DNA from: an uncultured Bacteroidales bacterium
GTDB taxonomy: Bacteria; Bacteroidota; Bacteroidia; Bacteroidales; Muribaculaceae
Assembly: GCA_947175575.1 (NCBI GenBank)
Contig: CAMWNG010000009.1
Location: 1-48,949, forward strand
Direction of reading: 5' to 3'
Length of the DNA stretch: 48,949 nt
Shown here: positions 40,120-48,949 of the stretch, piece after piece
Layout: every line of letters begins with the position of its first letter
How positions within the stretch are numbered: the first letter of the stretch is position 1
Program-made: the position numbers and the translations under genes
Notes under the pieces: generated by a model
What the model saw: the letters and a program-made list of their open reading frames with translations, nothing else
The model's database searches: none
What the model was told of the DNA's origin: nothing

Positions 40120-42816
40120 ATGAAAGAACTCGCCAAGGTATATTCACCTGCTGAGGTTGAAGATAAATGGTATCAATACTGGATGGGACACAAACTGTTC
40201 CGGTCCGAACCCGACGCCCGAGAGGCATACACCATAGTAATTCCGCCGCCAAACGTCACCGGTGTGTTGCATATGGGACATATGCTGAACAACACAATTC
40301 AGGATATTCTGGTGCGTCGCGCCCGTATGATGGGCAAGAACGCGCTGTGGGTACCCGGAACCGATCATGCCTCCATCTCCACCGAAACCAAGGTGATAGC
40401 GAAACTGGCCGCAGAAGGTATCAAGAAAACTGATCTCACCCGTGAACAGTTTCTCGAACATGCCTGGGAGTGGACACGCAAGCATGGCGGCATCATTCTC
40501 ACGCAGCTTCGTAAGCTCGGCGCATCGTGCGACTGGGACCGTACGGCATTCACAATGGATGAAAGCCGAAACAAGGCTGTAACCAAAGTGTTCTGCGATT
40601 TATATGACAAGGGATTGATTTACCGTGGGTTGCGTATGGTGAACTGGGATCCGGCCAACCGTACCGCAATCAGCGATGACGAAGTATTCTTCGTAGAAGA
40701 GCAATCCAAACTATATTATCTCCGCTACTATCTTGCCGATGATGATTTCAGCGGCGAGACCGGTTCTGACGAGGAAGTGGTGCACCGGGATGCCGATGGT
40801 CGCCGCTATGCTGTGGTAGCCACCACCCGCCCCGAGACCATAATGGGAGATACGGCCATGTGTATCAATCCAAAAGATCCCAAAAACACCTGGCTTAAAG
40901 GTAAGAAAGTCATTGTTCCCCTTGTCAACCGTGTGATTCCCGTAATCGAGGACCGGTATGTCGAAACCGACTTCGGCACCGGCTGTCTCAAAGTCACACC
41001 TGCGCATGACAAGAATGACTATATGCTCGGCAAGACTCATAATCTCGAGACAATCGACATCTTCAATGAAGACGGAACTGTGGCCGAAATTGCAGGAATG
41101 TATGTCGGCATGGATCGTTTCGACTGCCGCAAGGCGATATCCAAAGATCTGACCGACGCCGGCCTGATGGAGAAGGTCGAGGACTATACGAACAAGGTCG
41201 GAACATCCGAACGTACCAAAGTCGCTATCGAACCGCGTCTGTCATTGCAGTGGTTCGTGAGCATGAAACATTTCGCCGATATATCGCTTTCGCCCGTAAT
41301 GGATGATATAATCCGTTTCGTGCCGGAAAAATATAAGACAACATACAGGGTCTGGCTTGAAAACATTCAGGACTGGTGTATCTCTCGTCAACTCTGGTGG
41401 GGACATCGTATACCGGCATACTATTATACGGATCCCACGGAAGGTGAGGAAAAAATCGTGGTCGCTCCATCGCGTGAGGAAGCTCTTGCGAAAGTGCACG
41501 CTATGCCCGGGTGCGGGAACCTTGCGGATTGTGACCTCCGTCAGGATGAGGATGCGCTTGACACATGGTTCTCTTCATGGCTGTGGCCTATAACACTGTT
41601 CGACGGCATCAACAATCCCGGCAATGAAGAGATCAACTATTATTATCCCACCGCCACGCTCGTCACGGGTCCGGATATTATCTTCTTCTGGGTGGCCCGC
41701 ATGATTATGGCCGGCTACGAATATGTCGGGGAAGAGCCTTTTAAGAACGTATATTTCACCGGCATCGTACGCGACAAGCTTGGCCGGAAGATGTCAAAAT
41801 CGCTCGGCAATTCGCCCGATCCTATCGACCTCATAAACACATACGGCGCCGATGGCGTGCGCATGGGTATGATGCTCGCCGCTCCGGCAGGCAATGACAT
41901 CATGTTCGACGAATCGCTCTGTACTCAAGGTCGAAACTTCTGCAACAAGATATGGAATGCGTTCCGTCTTATTCAGGGTTGGGAGGCGGATATAGACTCC
42001 GAGATGCCGGCTGTGAATCGTCTGGCGGTAGAATGGTTCCGTGCGCGCCTCGACGCCACAATCATCGAAATCAACGATCTGTTTGACAAATTCCGTATCA
42101 GCGAGGCCCTCATGGCCGTTTACCGTCTTTTCTGGGATGAATTCTCGTCATGGTATCTCGAAATGGTCAAGCCCGCTTACGGTGAAAAGACAGATCGCAA
42201 GACACTTGAAGCTACCAACGAATTCTTCGATGCCCTGCTGCGACTTCTTCATCCTTTCATGCCCTTCATTACGGAAGAGCTGTGGCAGCATCTCGCTCCC
42301 CGAGCAGAGGGTCAGTCGATAATGTATGCTTCAATGCCTCGCGCAGGCCATCCCGACACCGTGATACTGGACAATGTGGAAGTGGCGAAGGAAGTGGTTT
42401 CGGGTGTTCGAGCCGTGCGTGCCAAGAAAAACATGTCGCCCCGCACCGAGCTTCAGCTCAATGTACTTGGCCGATTCGATGATTCGGTTGTTGACCTTGT
42501 CAAGAAACTCGGGAATGTCAATGAGGTGAACTTCGACGCTGTCAAGGATCCCGCCGGAGCTTCGTTCATGGTAGGAACTCTTGAACTCAACATTCCGCTT
42601 GCATCTAACATAGATGTAGAGGCGGAAGTGGCCCGTCTTACCAAAGAAATCGAATATCTCGAAGGATTCAAGGCTTCGATCGACAAGAAACTTTCGAACG
42701 AGCGTTTCGTCAACAACGCTCCGGCAGCCGTAGTAGAAGGTGAACGCAAGAAACTCGCCGACACCTTGCTCAAACTTGAGGCCAACCGCGCCTCGCTCAA
42801 TGCGCTCAAAAATTAA
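40120..42816 (+). CDS. valS: Valine-tRNA ligase
   Basis: An 898-residue class Ia synthetase. It has a HIGH-type motif HMGH at residues 51-54, an editing CP1 domain (about 190-400, with [15 protein letters not shown]), a KMSKS motif at residues 557-561 in [14 protein letters not shown], an anticodon-binding helical domain (about 630-760) and a C-terminal coiled coil (about 825-898). All are normal for ValRS. ATG 40120 gives the family length; the frame to 40036 overlaps the promoter. It is followed 3 nt later by the DHH phosphoesterase gene, an operon start. Confidence 0.97.
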   Translation: MKELAKVYSPAEVEDKWYQYWMGHKLFRSEPDAREAYTIVIPPPNVTGVLHMGHMLNNTIQDILVRRARMMGKNALWVPGTDHASISTETKVIAKLAAEGIKKTDLTREQFLEHAWEWTRKHGGIILTQLRKLGASCDWDRTAFTMDESRNKAVTKVFCDLYDKGLIYRGLRMVNWDPANRTAISDDEVFFVEEQSKLYYLRYYLADDDFSGETGSDEEVVHRDADGRRYAVVATTRPETIMGDTAMCINPKDPKNTWLKGKKVIVPLVNRVIPVIEDRYVETDFGTGCLKVTPAHDKNDYMLGKTHNLETIDIFNEDGTVAEIAGMYVGMDRFDCRKAISKDLTDAGLMEKVEDYTNKVGTSERTKVAIEPRLSLQWFVSMKHFADISLSPVMDDIIRFVPEKYKTTYRVWLENIQDWCISRQLWWGHRIPAYYYTDPTEGEEKIVVAPSREEALAKVHAMPGCGNLADCDLRQDEDALDTWFSSWLWPITLFDGINNPGNEEINYYYPTATLVTGPDIIFFWVARMIMAGYEYVGEEPFKNVYFTGIVRDKLGRKMSKSLGNSPDPIDLINTYGADGVRMGMMLAAPAGNDIMFDESLCTQGRNFCNKIWNAFRLIQGWEADIDSEMPAVNRLAVEWFRARLDATIIEINDLFDKFRISEALMAVYRLFWDEFSSWYLEMVKPAYGEKTDRKTLEATNEFFDALLRLLHPFMPFITEELWQHLAPRAEGQSIMYASMPRAGHPDTVILDNVEVAKEVVSGVRAVRAKKNMSPRTELQLNVLGRFDDSVVDLVKKLGNVNEVNFDAVKDPAGASFMVGTLELNIPLASNIDVEAEVARLTKEIEYLEGFKASIDKKLSNERFVNNAPAAVVEGERKKLADTLLKLEANRASLNALKN

Positions 42817-42819
42817 TTT

Positions 42820-43872
42820 ATGATAAAACCTCTTGACGCCGATAAGGAGATAGCTCGGCTCGGGCAACTGATAGACCAGTCCGAAAACATCGTTGTGGTG
42901 ACACATATGTCGCCGGACGGCGATGCGATAGGGTCGTCTACAGCCTTCCGCGGCGTTATGGAGACTCTGGGCAAAGATGTCCGGATAGTTATTCCGGACA
43001 TGATGCTCGAGAGTCTGCGAAAAGTTCCCGGCTCAAAGGAAGTAATAGATGCCAAGCGGTATCCCGACTTCGCCCGCAAACTCATCGCGGATGCCGATCT
43101 CATCGTCTGTCTTGACTTCAATACACCCGAACGTGTGGCTCAGTTGGGAAAACATATTCTCGAAGCTCAGGCTCCAAAAGTGCTGATCGACCATCATCTG
43201 CATCCTGCAGACTTTGCCGAAGTAACAATATCGCGGCCTGAGATGTCATCGACCTGTTATCTGCTCTTCAAGGTATTGTGCGCGCTCGGGCTGTTCCCGA
43301 ATCTCGACAGAGATACGGCGACAGATATACTTACCGGCATGATGACCGATACAGGTAATTTCTCTTATAACGCGTCGGATCCGGAAATCTACGTCGTAGT
43401 ATCCGAATTGATGAAGCTTGGCGCGGACAAAGAGGGTATATACCGACATCAGTTCAACACCGATTCTCTTGATGCCATCCGTCTGAACTCGTTTGCCCTG
43501 CTCGAACGTATGAAAGTATGGCCTGAGTACGGTGCCGCCTTGATCCGACTCACCCGTGAGGAGCTGAACAGATTTCACTATACCAAGGGCGACACCGAGG
43601 GGCTTGTGAACCGGCCTCTCGCAATTCCCGGCATAGTGTATTCAATGTTCATGCGAGAGGAGGATGATTATGTTAAGGTCTCGATGCGATCATTAGGCGA
43701 AGTGCCGGTGAACCGCATGTGCGCCGACCATTTCGGCGGAGGCGGCCATCTCAACGCTGCCGGCGGTGAATACCGTGGCACTCTTGACAGCGCTGTCGAA
43801 CTGTTCAAATCTCTTCTGAAGCCAAATCTGAAAAAATATTCCAAAGAAATTCACGACGCCAAGAAACTCTGA
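42820..43872 (+). CDS. DHH/DHHA1 phosphoesterase, NrnA-like
   Basis: A 350-residue cytoplasmic protein with the DHH motifs VTHMSPDGDAIGSS near residue 26, DLIVCLDFN near 88, KVLIDHHLHP near 121, GMMTDTGNFSY near 173, and the DHHA1 substrate loop HFGGGGHLNAAGG near 304. NrnA-type enzymes degrade nano-RNA dinucleotides and dephosphorylate pAp. It lies 3 nt after valS and 7 nt before the DUF4827 lipoprotein. Family is secure; preference between oligonucleotides, pAp and cyclic dinucleotide products is not readable. Confidence 0.93.
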   Translation: MIKPLDADKEIARLGQLIDQSENIVVVTHMSPDGDAIGSSTAFRGVMETLGKDVRIVIPDMMLESLRKVPGSKEVIDAKRYPDFARKLIADADLIVCLDFNTPERVAQLGKHILEAQAPKVLIDHHLHPADFAEVTISRPEMSSTCYLLFKVLCALGLFPNLDRDTATDILTGMMTDTGNFSYNASDPEIYVVVSELMKLGADKEGIYRHQFNTDSLDAIRLNSFALLERMKVWPEYGAALIRLTREELNRFHYTKGDTEGLVNRPLAIPGIVYSMFMREEDDYVKVSMRSLGEVPVNRMCADHFGGGGHLNAAGGEYRGTLDSAVELFKSLLKPNLKKYSKEIHDAKKL

Positions 43873-43879
43873 TAAACCA

Positions 43880-44449
43880 ATGCGCCTAACCGATATTCTC
43901 TCCGTCACCGCTTTAGCAATAGCCGCAGCAGCCGTCACAGGATGCAGCGACAGCAAGACTTACGCCGAATTGCTCAATGATGAAAACGCATATACCAATG
44001 CGTTCCTTGCAGATCATCGTGTAGTGAACTATGTTCCCGAAAACAATGAGTTTGAAACCGGGCCTGACGCTCCATATTACCGCCTTGACGAAGACGGGCA
44101 AATGTACATGCAGGTCATTGATGCCGGAACGCCTGACAACATGGTCAAGGCCGACGAACTTATATATTTCCGGTACACGCGTTATCCACTCTCGACGTAT
44201 TCCAACGGTGAATTCACATACAGCGACGGCAATGATGACGCGCTGGGGGGCAATTACTCTTTCCGCTACGGCAATTACGAGACCAATTCATCGTATTCGG
44301 CCGGGCCGGGCGTGCAGGCTCCTCTGGAGTATCTGCCGGTGGACTGTCAGGTCAACCTGGTAATAAAAAGTCAGTACGGAAAGCCCGGCGAAATAGCGAA
44401 TGTTCAGCCGTATCTCTACTCATTGAGATATTTCCGCCCCAAGATATGA
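43880..44449 (+). CDS. DUF4827 lipoprotein
   Basis: A 189-residue lipoprotein with the box AVTGC (Cys22). The mature part matches DUF4827: KTYAELLNDENAYTNAFLADHRVV, a YYRLDEDGQMYMQVID strand pair, and LEYLPVDCQVNLVIKSQYG. The fold is FKBP-like by family description, but no isomerase activity is established. It follows the NrnA-like gene by 7 nt and precedes glmM by 88 nt. Its envelope location next to glmM may reflect a link to cell-wall supply; that is inference only. Confidence 0.88.
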   Translation: MRLTDILSVTALAIAAAAVTGCSDSKTYAELLNDENAYTNAFLADHRVVNYVPENNEFETGPDAPYYRLDEDGQMYMQVIDAGTPDNMVKADELIYFRYTRYPLSTYSNGEFTYSDGNDDALGGNYSFRYGNYETNSSYSAGPGVQAPLEYLPVDCQVNLVIKSQYGKPGEIANVQPYLYSLRYFRPKI

Positions 44450-44537
44450 CGATGCGGCCGAACACTTGAATCAGACCTTGAATCCCACCTATATACACAT
44501 TCGATAATAACCTTAAAACACAAACATACCGGACCCT

Positions 44538-45923
44538 ATGTCTTTAATCAAATCAATCTCAGGCATCCGCGGCACCATCGGCGGACGTCCCGGCGAGGGA
44601 CTTTCCCCAATCGATGTGGTGAAATTTACTGCCGCCTACGCGAAATTTATAAAACAAACTACAACCAAAACCTCACGCATCATCGTGGTGGGACGTGACG
44701 CACGTCTTTCCGGCCACATGGTCTCCGACCTCGTGTGCGGTACACTCACCGGCATGGGCTTCGATGTGGTGAATATCGGCATGGCCTCCACCCCCACGAC
44801 AGAAATCGCTGTGGTGAAGGAAGGCGCATGCGGTGGTCTGATCATCACAGCGTCACATAACCCTCTGGAGTGGAACGCTCTCAAACTGCTGAACGAACGA
44901 GGCGAGTTCCTCACTGATGTGGAGGGTAAGCAGGTGCTCGCATTCGCGGAATCCTGCGACATCGAATTCGCTGATGTCAACAATCTCGGACATGTTTATT
45001 TCAATGACACATATAACAGACGTCATATAGATGATGTTCTGGCTCTCGATTTCGTTGACCGTTACGCAATCGCGGCTGCCAATTTCACTGTGGCAATCGA
45101 CGCGGTAAACTCTGTGGGCGGCGTTGTCATCCCGCAGCTGCTGCGTGCGTTAGGTGTACGTAATATCCGCACGCTCAACTGTGACCCGACAGGTAACTTC
45201 GCGCACACCCCCGAGCCTATTCCCGAAAATCTCCGGGATATTGCCGCTCTGGTGAAAGCTTCGAATGCCGATGTCGGTTTCGTAGTGGATCCCGACGTGG
45301 ATCGTCTGGCGATCATTCAGGACGGTGGCGAGATGTTCGGCGAGGAATACACTCTTGTCTCTATAGCTGATTATGTCCTCGCGCATAAACCCGGTCCGAC
45401 GGTTTCAAACCTCAGTTCGTCGCGTGCGCTGCGTGAGATTACCGAAGCTCACGGATGTCTGTATTCGGCATCGGCCGTAGGCGAAGTGAACGTCACCACG
45501 GAAATGCGCCGTACGGGTGCTGTAATCGGTGGTGAAGGCAACGGCGGCGTTATCTATCCAGCGCTTCACTATGGCCGCGACGCACTGGTAGGCGTGGCCC
45601 TCTTCCTCACAATCATGGCCAAGACCGGACTGAAACCTTCCGAAATCCGCGCTAAACTGCCCAACTATGACATTTACAAGACGAAGGTCAAACTGAGTCC
45701 CTCGCTTGATGTAGACGCACTGTTCGAGAAAATCAAAACGAAATATGCGGGTGAGAAGATCACCACTATCGACGGTGTCAAAATTGATTTCGCCGACTCA
45801 TGGGTACATCTTCGCAAGAGTAACACCGAACCTATCGTCCGCGTGATCGCCGAGGCCCACACGGCCGAAGAAGCCAAAGAACTCGCTGAATCAGTAAAAT
45901 CAGTGATTCTGGCAATGGTCTGA
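44538..45923 (+). CDS. glmM: Phosphoglucosamine mutase
   Basis: A 461-residue alpha-D-phosphohexomutase. The phosphoserine loop is TASHNP with Ser106, the metal site DPDVDRLAI near residue 252, the sugar-binding GGEGNGGVIYP near 333, and the C-terminal phosphate loop LRKSNTEPIVRV near 423. It converts glucosamine-6-P to glucosamine-1-P for UDP-GlcNAc and hence peptidoglycan and LPS. The active site resembles GlmM, but phosphomannomutase specificity cannot be excluded from sequence alone. Its presence suggests de novo amino-sugar supply beside the salvage route. Confidence 0.88.
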   Translation: MSLIKSISGIRGTIGGRPGEGLSPIDVVKFTAAYAKFIKQTTTKTSRIIVVGRDARLSGHMVSDLVCGTLTGMGFDVVNIGMASTPTTEIAVVKEGACGGLIITASHNPLEWNALKLLNERGEFLTDVEGKQVLAFAESCDIEFADVNNLGHVYFNDTYNRRHIDDVLALDFVDRYAIAAANFTVAIDAVNSVGGVVIPQLLRALGVRNIRTLNCDPTGNFAHTPEPIPENLRDIAALVKASNADVGFVVDPDVDRLAIIQDGGEMFGEEYTLVSIADYVLAHKPGPTVSNLSSSRALREITEAHGCLYSASAVGEVNVTTEMRRTGAVIGGEGNGGVIYPALHYGRDALVGVALFLTIMAKTGLKPSEIRAKLPNYDIYKTKVKLSPSLDVDALFEKIKTKYAGEKITTIDGVKIDFADSWVHLRKSNTEPIVRVIAEAHTAEEAKELAESVKSVILAMV

Positions 45924-45943
45924 TTTACTACTGACATTACATA

Positions 45944-45979
45944 AAACGGACGGAAGCCGAGTAAAGCTTCCGTCCGTTT
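45944..45979. terminator. Bidirectional terminator between glmM and the ABC-F gene
   Basis: AAACGGACGGAAGC (45944-45957) and GCTTCCGTCCGTTT (45966-45979) form a perfect 14-bp stem with an 8-nt loop between two converging genes. Confidence 0.85.
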
Positions 45980-45989
45980 ATATATGATA

Positions 45990-47954
45990 TCAGTTGTTCT
46001 CGATTTCTTCGAGTTCCATGCCGGCGAGTTCCCAAACGCTCATGGCGTTCTCGAGGTTGCGGGTAGCGGCTGCATGTTCGTTGTAGATGTCGCCTCCCTC
46101 ACCGGCAGCTATGCGTGATTCGATATCCTTGAGGTTCTGTTCAAGACGACCTATCTCTGCTTCGGCTTCCTCTACGCGTTTACGTGCCTTACGCACCATC
46201 TTATCATGTTCGCGCTGCTCGGCATACGATCTCTTTCTTGTGGATTCCGGGGTGGGAGGAGTATCGGATACCTTACCTTTCGGTTCCGCTTTGGGTGTGG
46301 CAGGGGTTTGCGTGGGCGACTTGCTGAGTTCGAGTTCCTGTAATGAATTGAGCCGTTTTTTCTCAAGGAAATCATAAATTCCGCCGAGACATTCACGCAC
46401 CTGCCCTCCTCCGAACTCATAAACTTTCTCGACCAGGCCGTCGAGAAATTCACGGTCGTGGCTGACAACTATAACGGTGCCGTCGAAGTCCTTGATGGCC
46501 TGCTTGAGCACGTCCTTGGTAGCCATGTCTAGGTGGTTGGTCGGTTCGTCGAGAATCAGGAGATTGACAGGCTGTAAAAGCAGACGTATCATGGCAAGGC
46601 GTGTGCGCTCCCCGCCTGAAAGTACCTTGACCTTTTTGTCAGAAGCTTCGCCGCCGAACATGAATGCACCGAGTATGTCTCTGATTTTCGTGCGGATGTC
46701 TCCTACAGCCACGCGGTCGATGGTGTCGAACACTGTTAGCTCTCCGTCGAGCAGAGAAGCCTGATTCTGGGCGAAATAGCCAATGCTTACGTTATGTCCT
46801 ATCTTGAGATTGCCGGTGAAAGGAATCTCGCCCATGATACATTTGACAAGAGTTGATTTTCCTTCGCCGTTTTTTCCAACGAACGCCACTTTCTCGCCGC
46901 GACGGATGGTAAATGTGGCGTGATCGAACACCTGATGCGCGCCGTATGCCTTGCCGACTTCCTCAGCGATGACGGGGAAGTCGCCGGATCGCGGAGCCGG
47001 CGGAAAACGCAGGTTCAGGTGTGAGGTGTCGACTTCATCCACTTCGATACGATCTATTTTCGCAAGCTGTTTCATGCGGCTCTGCACCTGAACGGCCTTA
47101 GTGGCCTTGTATCGGAAACGCTCGATGAACGCCTCGGTGTCGGCAATCTGTTTCTGCTGATTGTTGTAAGCGCGCATCTGTTGTTCGATGCGTTCACGTC
47201 GGAGCTCTACGAATTTTGAATAATTTACGGCATAATCGTAGATTTTTCCGAGTGATATTTCGATGGTCCGGTTTGTCACATTGTCAATGAAGGCACGGTC
47301 GTGACTTACGAGCACCACGGCTTTTGCTTTCTGAATCAGGAAGTTCTCAAGCCATTGAATCGATTCGATGTCGAGGTGGTTGGTGGGTTCGTCGAGCAGC
47401 AGCACATCGGGGCGCGTGAGCAGCAGCTTGGCCAGTTCGATACGCATGCGCCACCCTCCTGAAAACTCGGATGTGAGACGGTTAAAATCATCGCGGACAA
47501 AGCCGAGACCCAGAAGAGTCTTTTCAATTTCCGCCTCGCAGTTTTCCGAAGCCTGAAAGGCGATTTTATCTGTCAGAACCGTGACCTTGTCAATCAAGGC
47601 ATGATATTCCGGAGACTCGTAGTCGGTGCGTGATGAGAGTTCGGCGCTAAGACGTTCGAGATTCGCGTTCATTTCGGCTACATGTGAGAAAGCCTTGCGA
47701 ACCTCTTCTATGACAGTGCTGTCGTCGCTCGTCGTCATGTGTTGCGGCAGATATCCGACAGTGACGTCCGCCGGCACGGAAACGCTTCCCGAGGTAGGGT
47801 GCTGTAGGCCCGCGATAATTTTCAGCATCGTGGATTTCCCGGCACCGTTTTTACCAACCAACGCAATTTTGTCCTTGTCGTTTATTACGTAATTTATATT
47901 GTCGAACAGCGACTTGGCGCTGAATTCCACTGACAGATTGTTAATCGAAATCAT
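45990..47954 (-). CDS. ABC-F family ATPase
   Basis: A 654-residue soluble protein with two ABC cassettes and no membrane segment. Walker A motifs are GKNGAGKS near residue 35 and GKNGEGKS near 358; signatures are SEFSGGWRMR and LSGGERTRL; the linker (about 240-310) is rich in charged and Gln residues, and a basic coiled coil ends the protein (about 585-650). ABC-F proteins act on the ribosome, as housekeeping factors or in antibiotic resistance. This one has the Uup/ABCF3-like length with a long C-terminal extension, so a housekeeping role is more likely. It is a single gene with its own promoter. Confidence 0.93.
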   Translation of the reverse strand: MISINNLSVEFSAKSLFDNINYVINDKDKIALVGKNGAGKSTMLKIIAGLQHPTSGSVSVPADVTVGYLPQHMTTSDDSTVIEEVRKAFSHVAEMNANLERLSAELSSRTDYESPEYHALIDKVTVLTDKIAFQASENCEAEIEKTLLGLGFVRDDFNRLTSEFSGGWRMRIELAKLLLTRPDVLLLDEPTNHLDIESIQWLENFLIQKAKAVVLVSHDRAFIDNVTNRTIEISLGKIYDYAVNYSKFVELRRERIEQQMRAYNNQQKQIADTEAFIERFRYKATKAVQVQSRMKQLAKIDRIEVDEVDTSHLNLRFPPAPRSGDFPVIAEEVGKAYGAHQVFDHATFTIRRGEKVAFVGKNGEGKSTLVKCIMGEIPFTGNLKIGHNVSIGYFAQNQASLLDGELTVFDTIDRVAVGDIRTKIRDILGAFMFGGEASDKKVKVLSGGERTRLAMIRLLLQPVNLLILDEPTNHLDMATKDVLKQAIKDFDGTVIVVSHDREFLDGLVEKVYEFGGGQVRECLGGIYDFLEKKRLNSLQELELSKSPTQTPATPKAEPKGKVSDTPPTPESTRKRSYAEQREHDKMVRKARKRVEEAEAEIGRLEQNLKDIESRIAAGEGGDIYNEHAAATRNLENAMSVWELAGMELEEIENN

Positions 47955-47973
47955 ACCGTATTAATGAGGATTA

Positions 47974-48004
47974 CAAAGGTACGAAATCTCTCCGACATGG
48001 CAAA
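47974..48004 (-). promoter_or_regulatory. Promoter of the ABC-F gene
   Basis: On the minus strand TTTG (48001-48004), a 19-nt spacer and TACCTTTG (47974-47981), a full consensus match. The 5' leader would be only about 13 nt. Confidence 0.8.
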
Positions 48005-48011
48005 CAAGCTT

Positions 48012-48042
48012 TTTGTAATCACAGAAATTATGAGTAACTTTG
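48012..48042 (+). promoter_or_regulatory. Promoter of the AlkD-like gene
   Basis: TTTG (48012-48015), a 19-nt spacer and TAACTTTG (48035-48042). It places the start of transcription near 48049 and fixes ATG 48069 as start. Confidence 0.8.
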
Positions 48043-48068
48043 CCACGTCACACCATAATTCAAACCCT

Positions 48069-48827
48069 ATGGAAAAGGATGTCACGGCTGCCGATCTGGA
48101 AGCCACGCTGAATGAGATGCAGAATGACGCGCAACGCGATGTGTTGATGCGTTTTTTCAAGACCGCGCCGGGTGAATACGGCGAAGGCGATATGTTTCTT
48201 GGACTGAAAGTGCCACAGACGCGGGCTGTGGTCAAGGCGGCGCGTGGCCGGGTACCACTCGGCGAGATTGAGAAATTGCTTTATTCGCCATGGCATGAGG
48301 CGCGACTGTGCGGTTTTCTTCTGCTTGTGGAAGAAATGAAGTCGAGCATGCCCGCAAGAAAAGGTGATAGTTCACAGCGGAGAGCCGCACGTAAGGAAAT
48401 ATACGATTTTTACGTCCGGCATGCCCGGCAAGCCAATAACTGGGATCTTGTTGACCTTTCGTGTCCATATATTGTCGGGCCGTACCTTAGGAATCTCCCT
48501 GAGCCGGATTACAGGGTGCTTTATGCCCTGGCAGACAGTGACAATCTTTGGGAACAACGTATAGCCATAGTGTCAACCATTGACCTTATCCGATGCGGGA
48601 TTTATGAACCGACACTGATCCTTGTTGATAAGCTTATCGCCCATCCTCACGACCTGATTCACAAAGCAATGGGGTGGATGCTGCGTGAGTTAGGTAAGAA
48701 AGATTTGGATACCATGCTGGATTATCTTGAAAGACGCTACGACCGCTTGCCGAGAACTACGCTGCGATATGCCATAGAGCGTCTTCCTGAATCTCAGCGC
48801 CAATTCTGGCTCAAAAGAAAACGATAA
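48069..48827 (+). CDS. AlkD-like DNA alkylation repair protein
   Basis: A 252-residue all-helical HEAT-repeat-like protein. Segments MFLGLKVPQTRAVVKAARG, SPWHEARLCGFLLLVEEM, NNWDLVDLSCPYIVG and LWEQRIAIVSTIDLI follow the DNA alkylation repair family pattern, with Trp and Asp/Arg residues on the concave face. AlkD-type glycosylases remove N3- and N7-alkylpurines without base flipping. ATG 48069 follows the promoter at 48012-48042; an earlier in-frame ATG at 47964 lies upstream of the start of transcription. Function in this exact subfamily is inferred. Confidence 0.9.
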   Translation: MEKDVTAADLEATLNEMQNDAQRDVLMRFFKTAPGEYGEGDMFLGLKVPQTRAVVKAARGRVPLGEIEKLLYSPWHEARLCGFLLLVEEMKSSMPARKGDSSQRRAARKEIYDFYVRHARQANNWDLVDLSCPYIVGPYLRNLPEPDYRVLYALADSDNLWEQRIAIVSTIDLIRCGIYEPTLILVDKLIAHPHDLIHKAMGWMLRELGKKDLDTMLDYLERRYDRLPRTTLRYAIERLPESQRQFWLKRKR

Positions 48828-48849
48828 AATCGAAGGTTGCCGCAGAAAA

Positions 48850-48892
48850 GAGTGAATCGGTTGTAAATTATTGATTTACAGCCGATTCGCTC
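48850..48892. terminator. Bidirectional terminator between the AlkD-like gene and tRNA-Pro
   Basis: GAGTGAATCGGTTGTAAA (48850-48867) pairs with TTTACAGCCGATTCGCTC (48875-48892), 18 bp with two G-T wobbles, flanked by A and T tracts. It serves both the AlkD-like gene and the minus-strand tRNA. Confidence 0.85.
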
Positions 48893-48896
48893 TTTG

Positions 48897-48949
48897 TCGG
48901 GGTGACAGGATTCGAACCTGCGACCACCTGGTCCCAAACCAGGTGCGCT
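48897..48949 (-). tRNA. tRNA-Pro(TGG), 5' end cut by window edge
   Basis: On the minus strand the anticodon arm CCTGG-TTTGGGA-CCAGG, the T arm GCAGG-TTCGAAT-CCTGT, the acceptor 3' strand CACCCCG and discriminator A are visible. The anticodon TGG is at 48934-48936. The 3' CCA is not encoded (CAA follows). The D arm and 5' acceptor strand lie beyond the window. Confidence 0.93.

Overview
The window looks like a chromosomal segment of an anaerobic gut Bacteroidales, most likely Muribaculaceae or a close relative. The grounds are: Bacteroidota-type promoters (TTTG at -33, a 19-20 nt spacer, TAnnTTTG at -7) before several genes, no clear Shine-Dalgarno sites, many short-signal lipoproteins, and families typical of the order (OstA-like protein, Porin_10-type porin, DUF4827, DUF4922, DUF6155, DUF3737). 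The family-level placement is inference. No phage, insertion sequence, CRISPR array or integrase is visible. The only RNA gene that is certain is a tRNA-Pro(TGG) cut by the right edge.

Layout. 1-4524: a DPP5-like S9 peptidase and a YigZ/IMPACT protein on the minus strand, divergent from a YrdC/YciO-type protein and an acetyltransferase. 4600-20567: a long minus-strand peptidoglycan salvage region. Read in transcription order it encodes a secreted Amidase_3-type amidase, a tandem GT2 glycosyltransferase, then (after a terminator) a DUF4922 HIT/GalT-like protein, a SpoIID/LytB protein, an AmpG-like permease, a NamZ (DUF1343, GH171) exo-N-acetylmuramidase, a flavin/Fe-S D-lactate dehydrogenase, an HGSNAT-like membrane protein in the MurT position, MurK, MurQ and an SGNH esterase. 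20675-22684: a MalY/PatB-type C-S lyase and a DUF3737 beta-helix protein. 22685-23442: non-coding DNA with a canonical promoter and a strong structured terminator, a candidate ncRNA or long leader upstream of a small lipoprotein. 24301-29080: a Crp/Fnr regulator, ribosomal protein S1, and a GreA-HIT-thioredoxin-like lipoprotein operon. 29256-36307: envelope genes (MATE exporter, OstA-like, SurA-like, porin, DUF6155). 36376-39917: PRPP synthetase, GH13 hydrolase and patatin. 40120-45923 (plus strand): valS, an NrnA-like DHH phosphoesterase, a DUF4827 lipoprotein and glmM. 45990-48821: an ABC-F ATPase divergent from an AlkD-like protein, then the tRNA.

How the salvage genes fit together. The amidase, NamZ and AmpG-like permease can release and import MurNAc or muropeptides. 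The HGSNAT-like protein sits where the MurNAc transporter lies in the murTKQ set of Tannerella forsythia. MurK would phosphorylate MurNAc, and MurQ would split MurNAc-6-P into GlcNAc-6-P and D-lactate. The embedded D-lactate dehydrogenase would then oxidise the D-lactate and feed electrons to respiration. The DUF4922 protein (H-x-H-x-Q motif) and a SpoIID-like protein with no visible signal peptide overlap by 4 nt at the head of this run. They are the least explained parts of the cluster.
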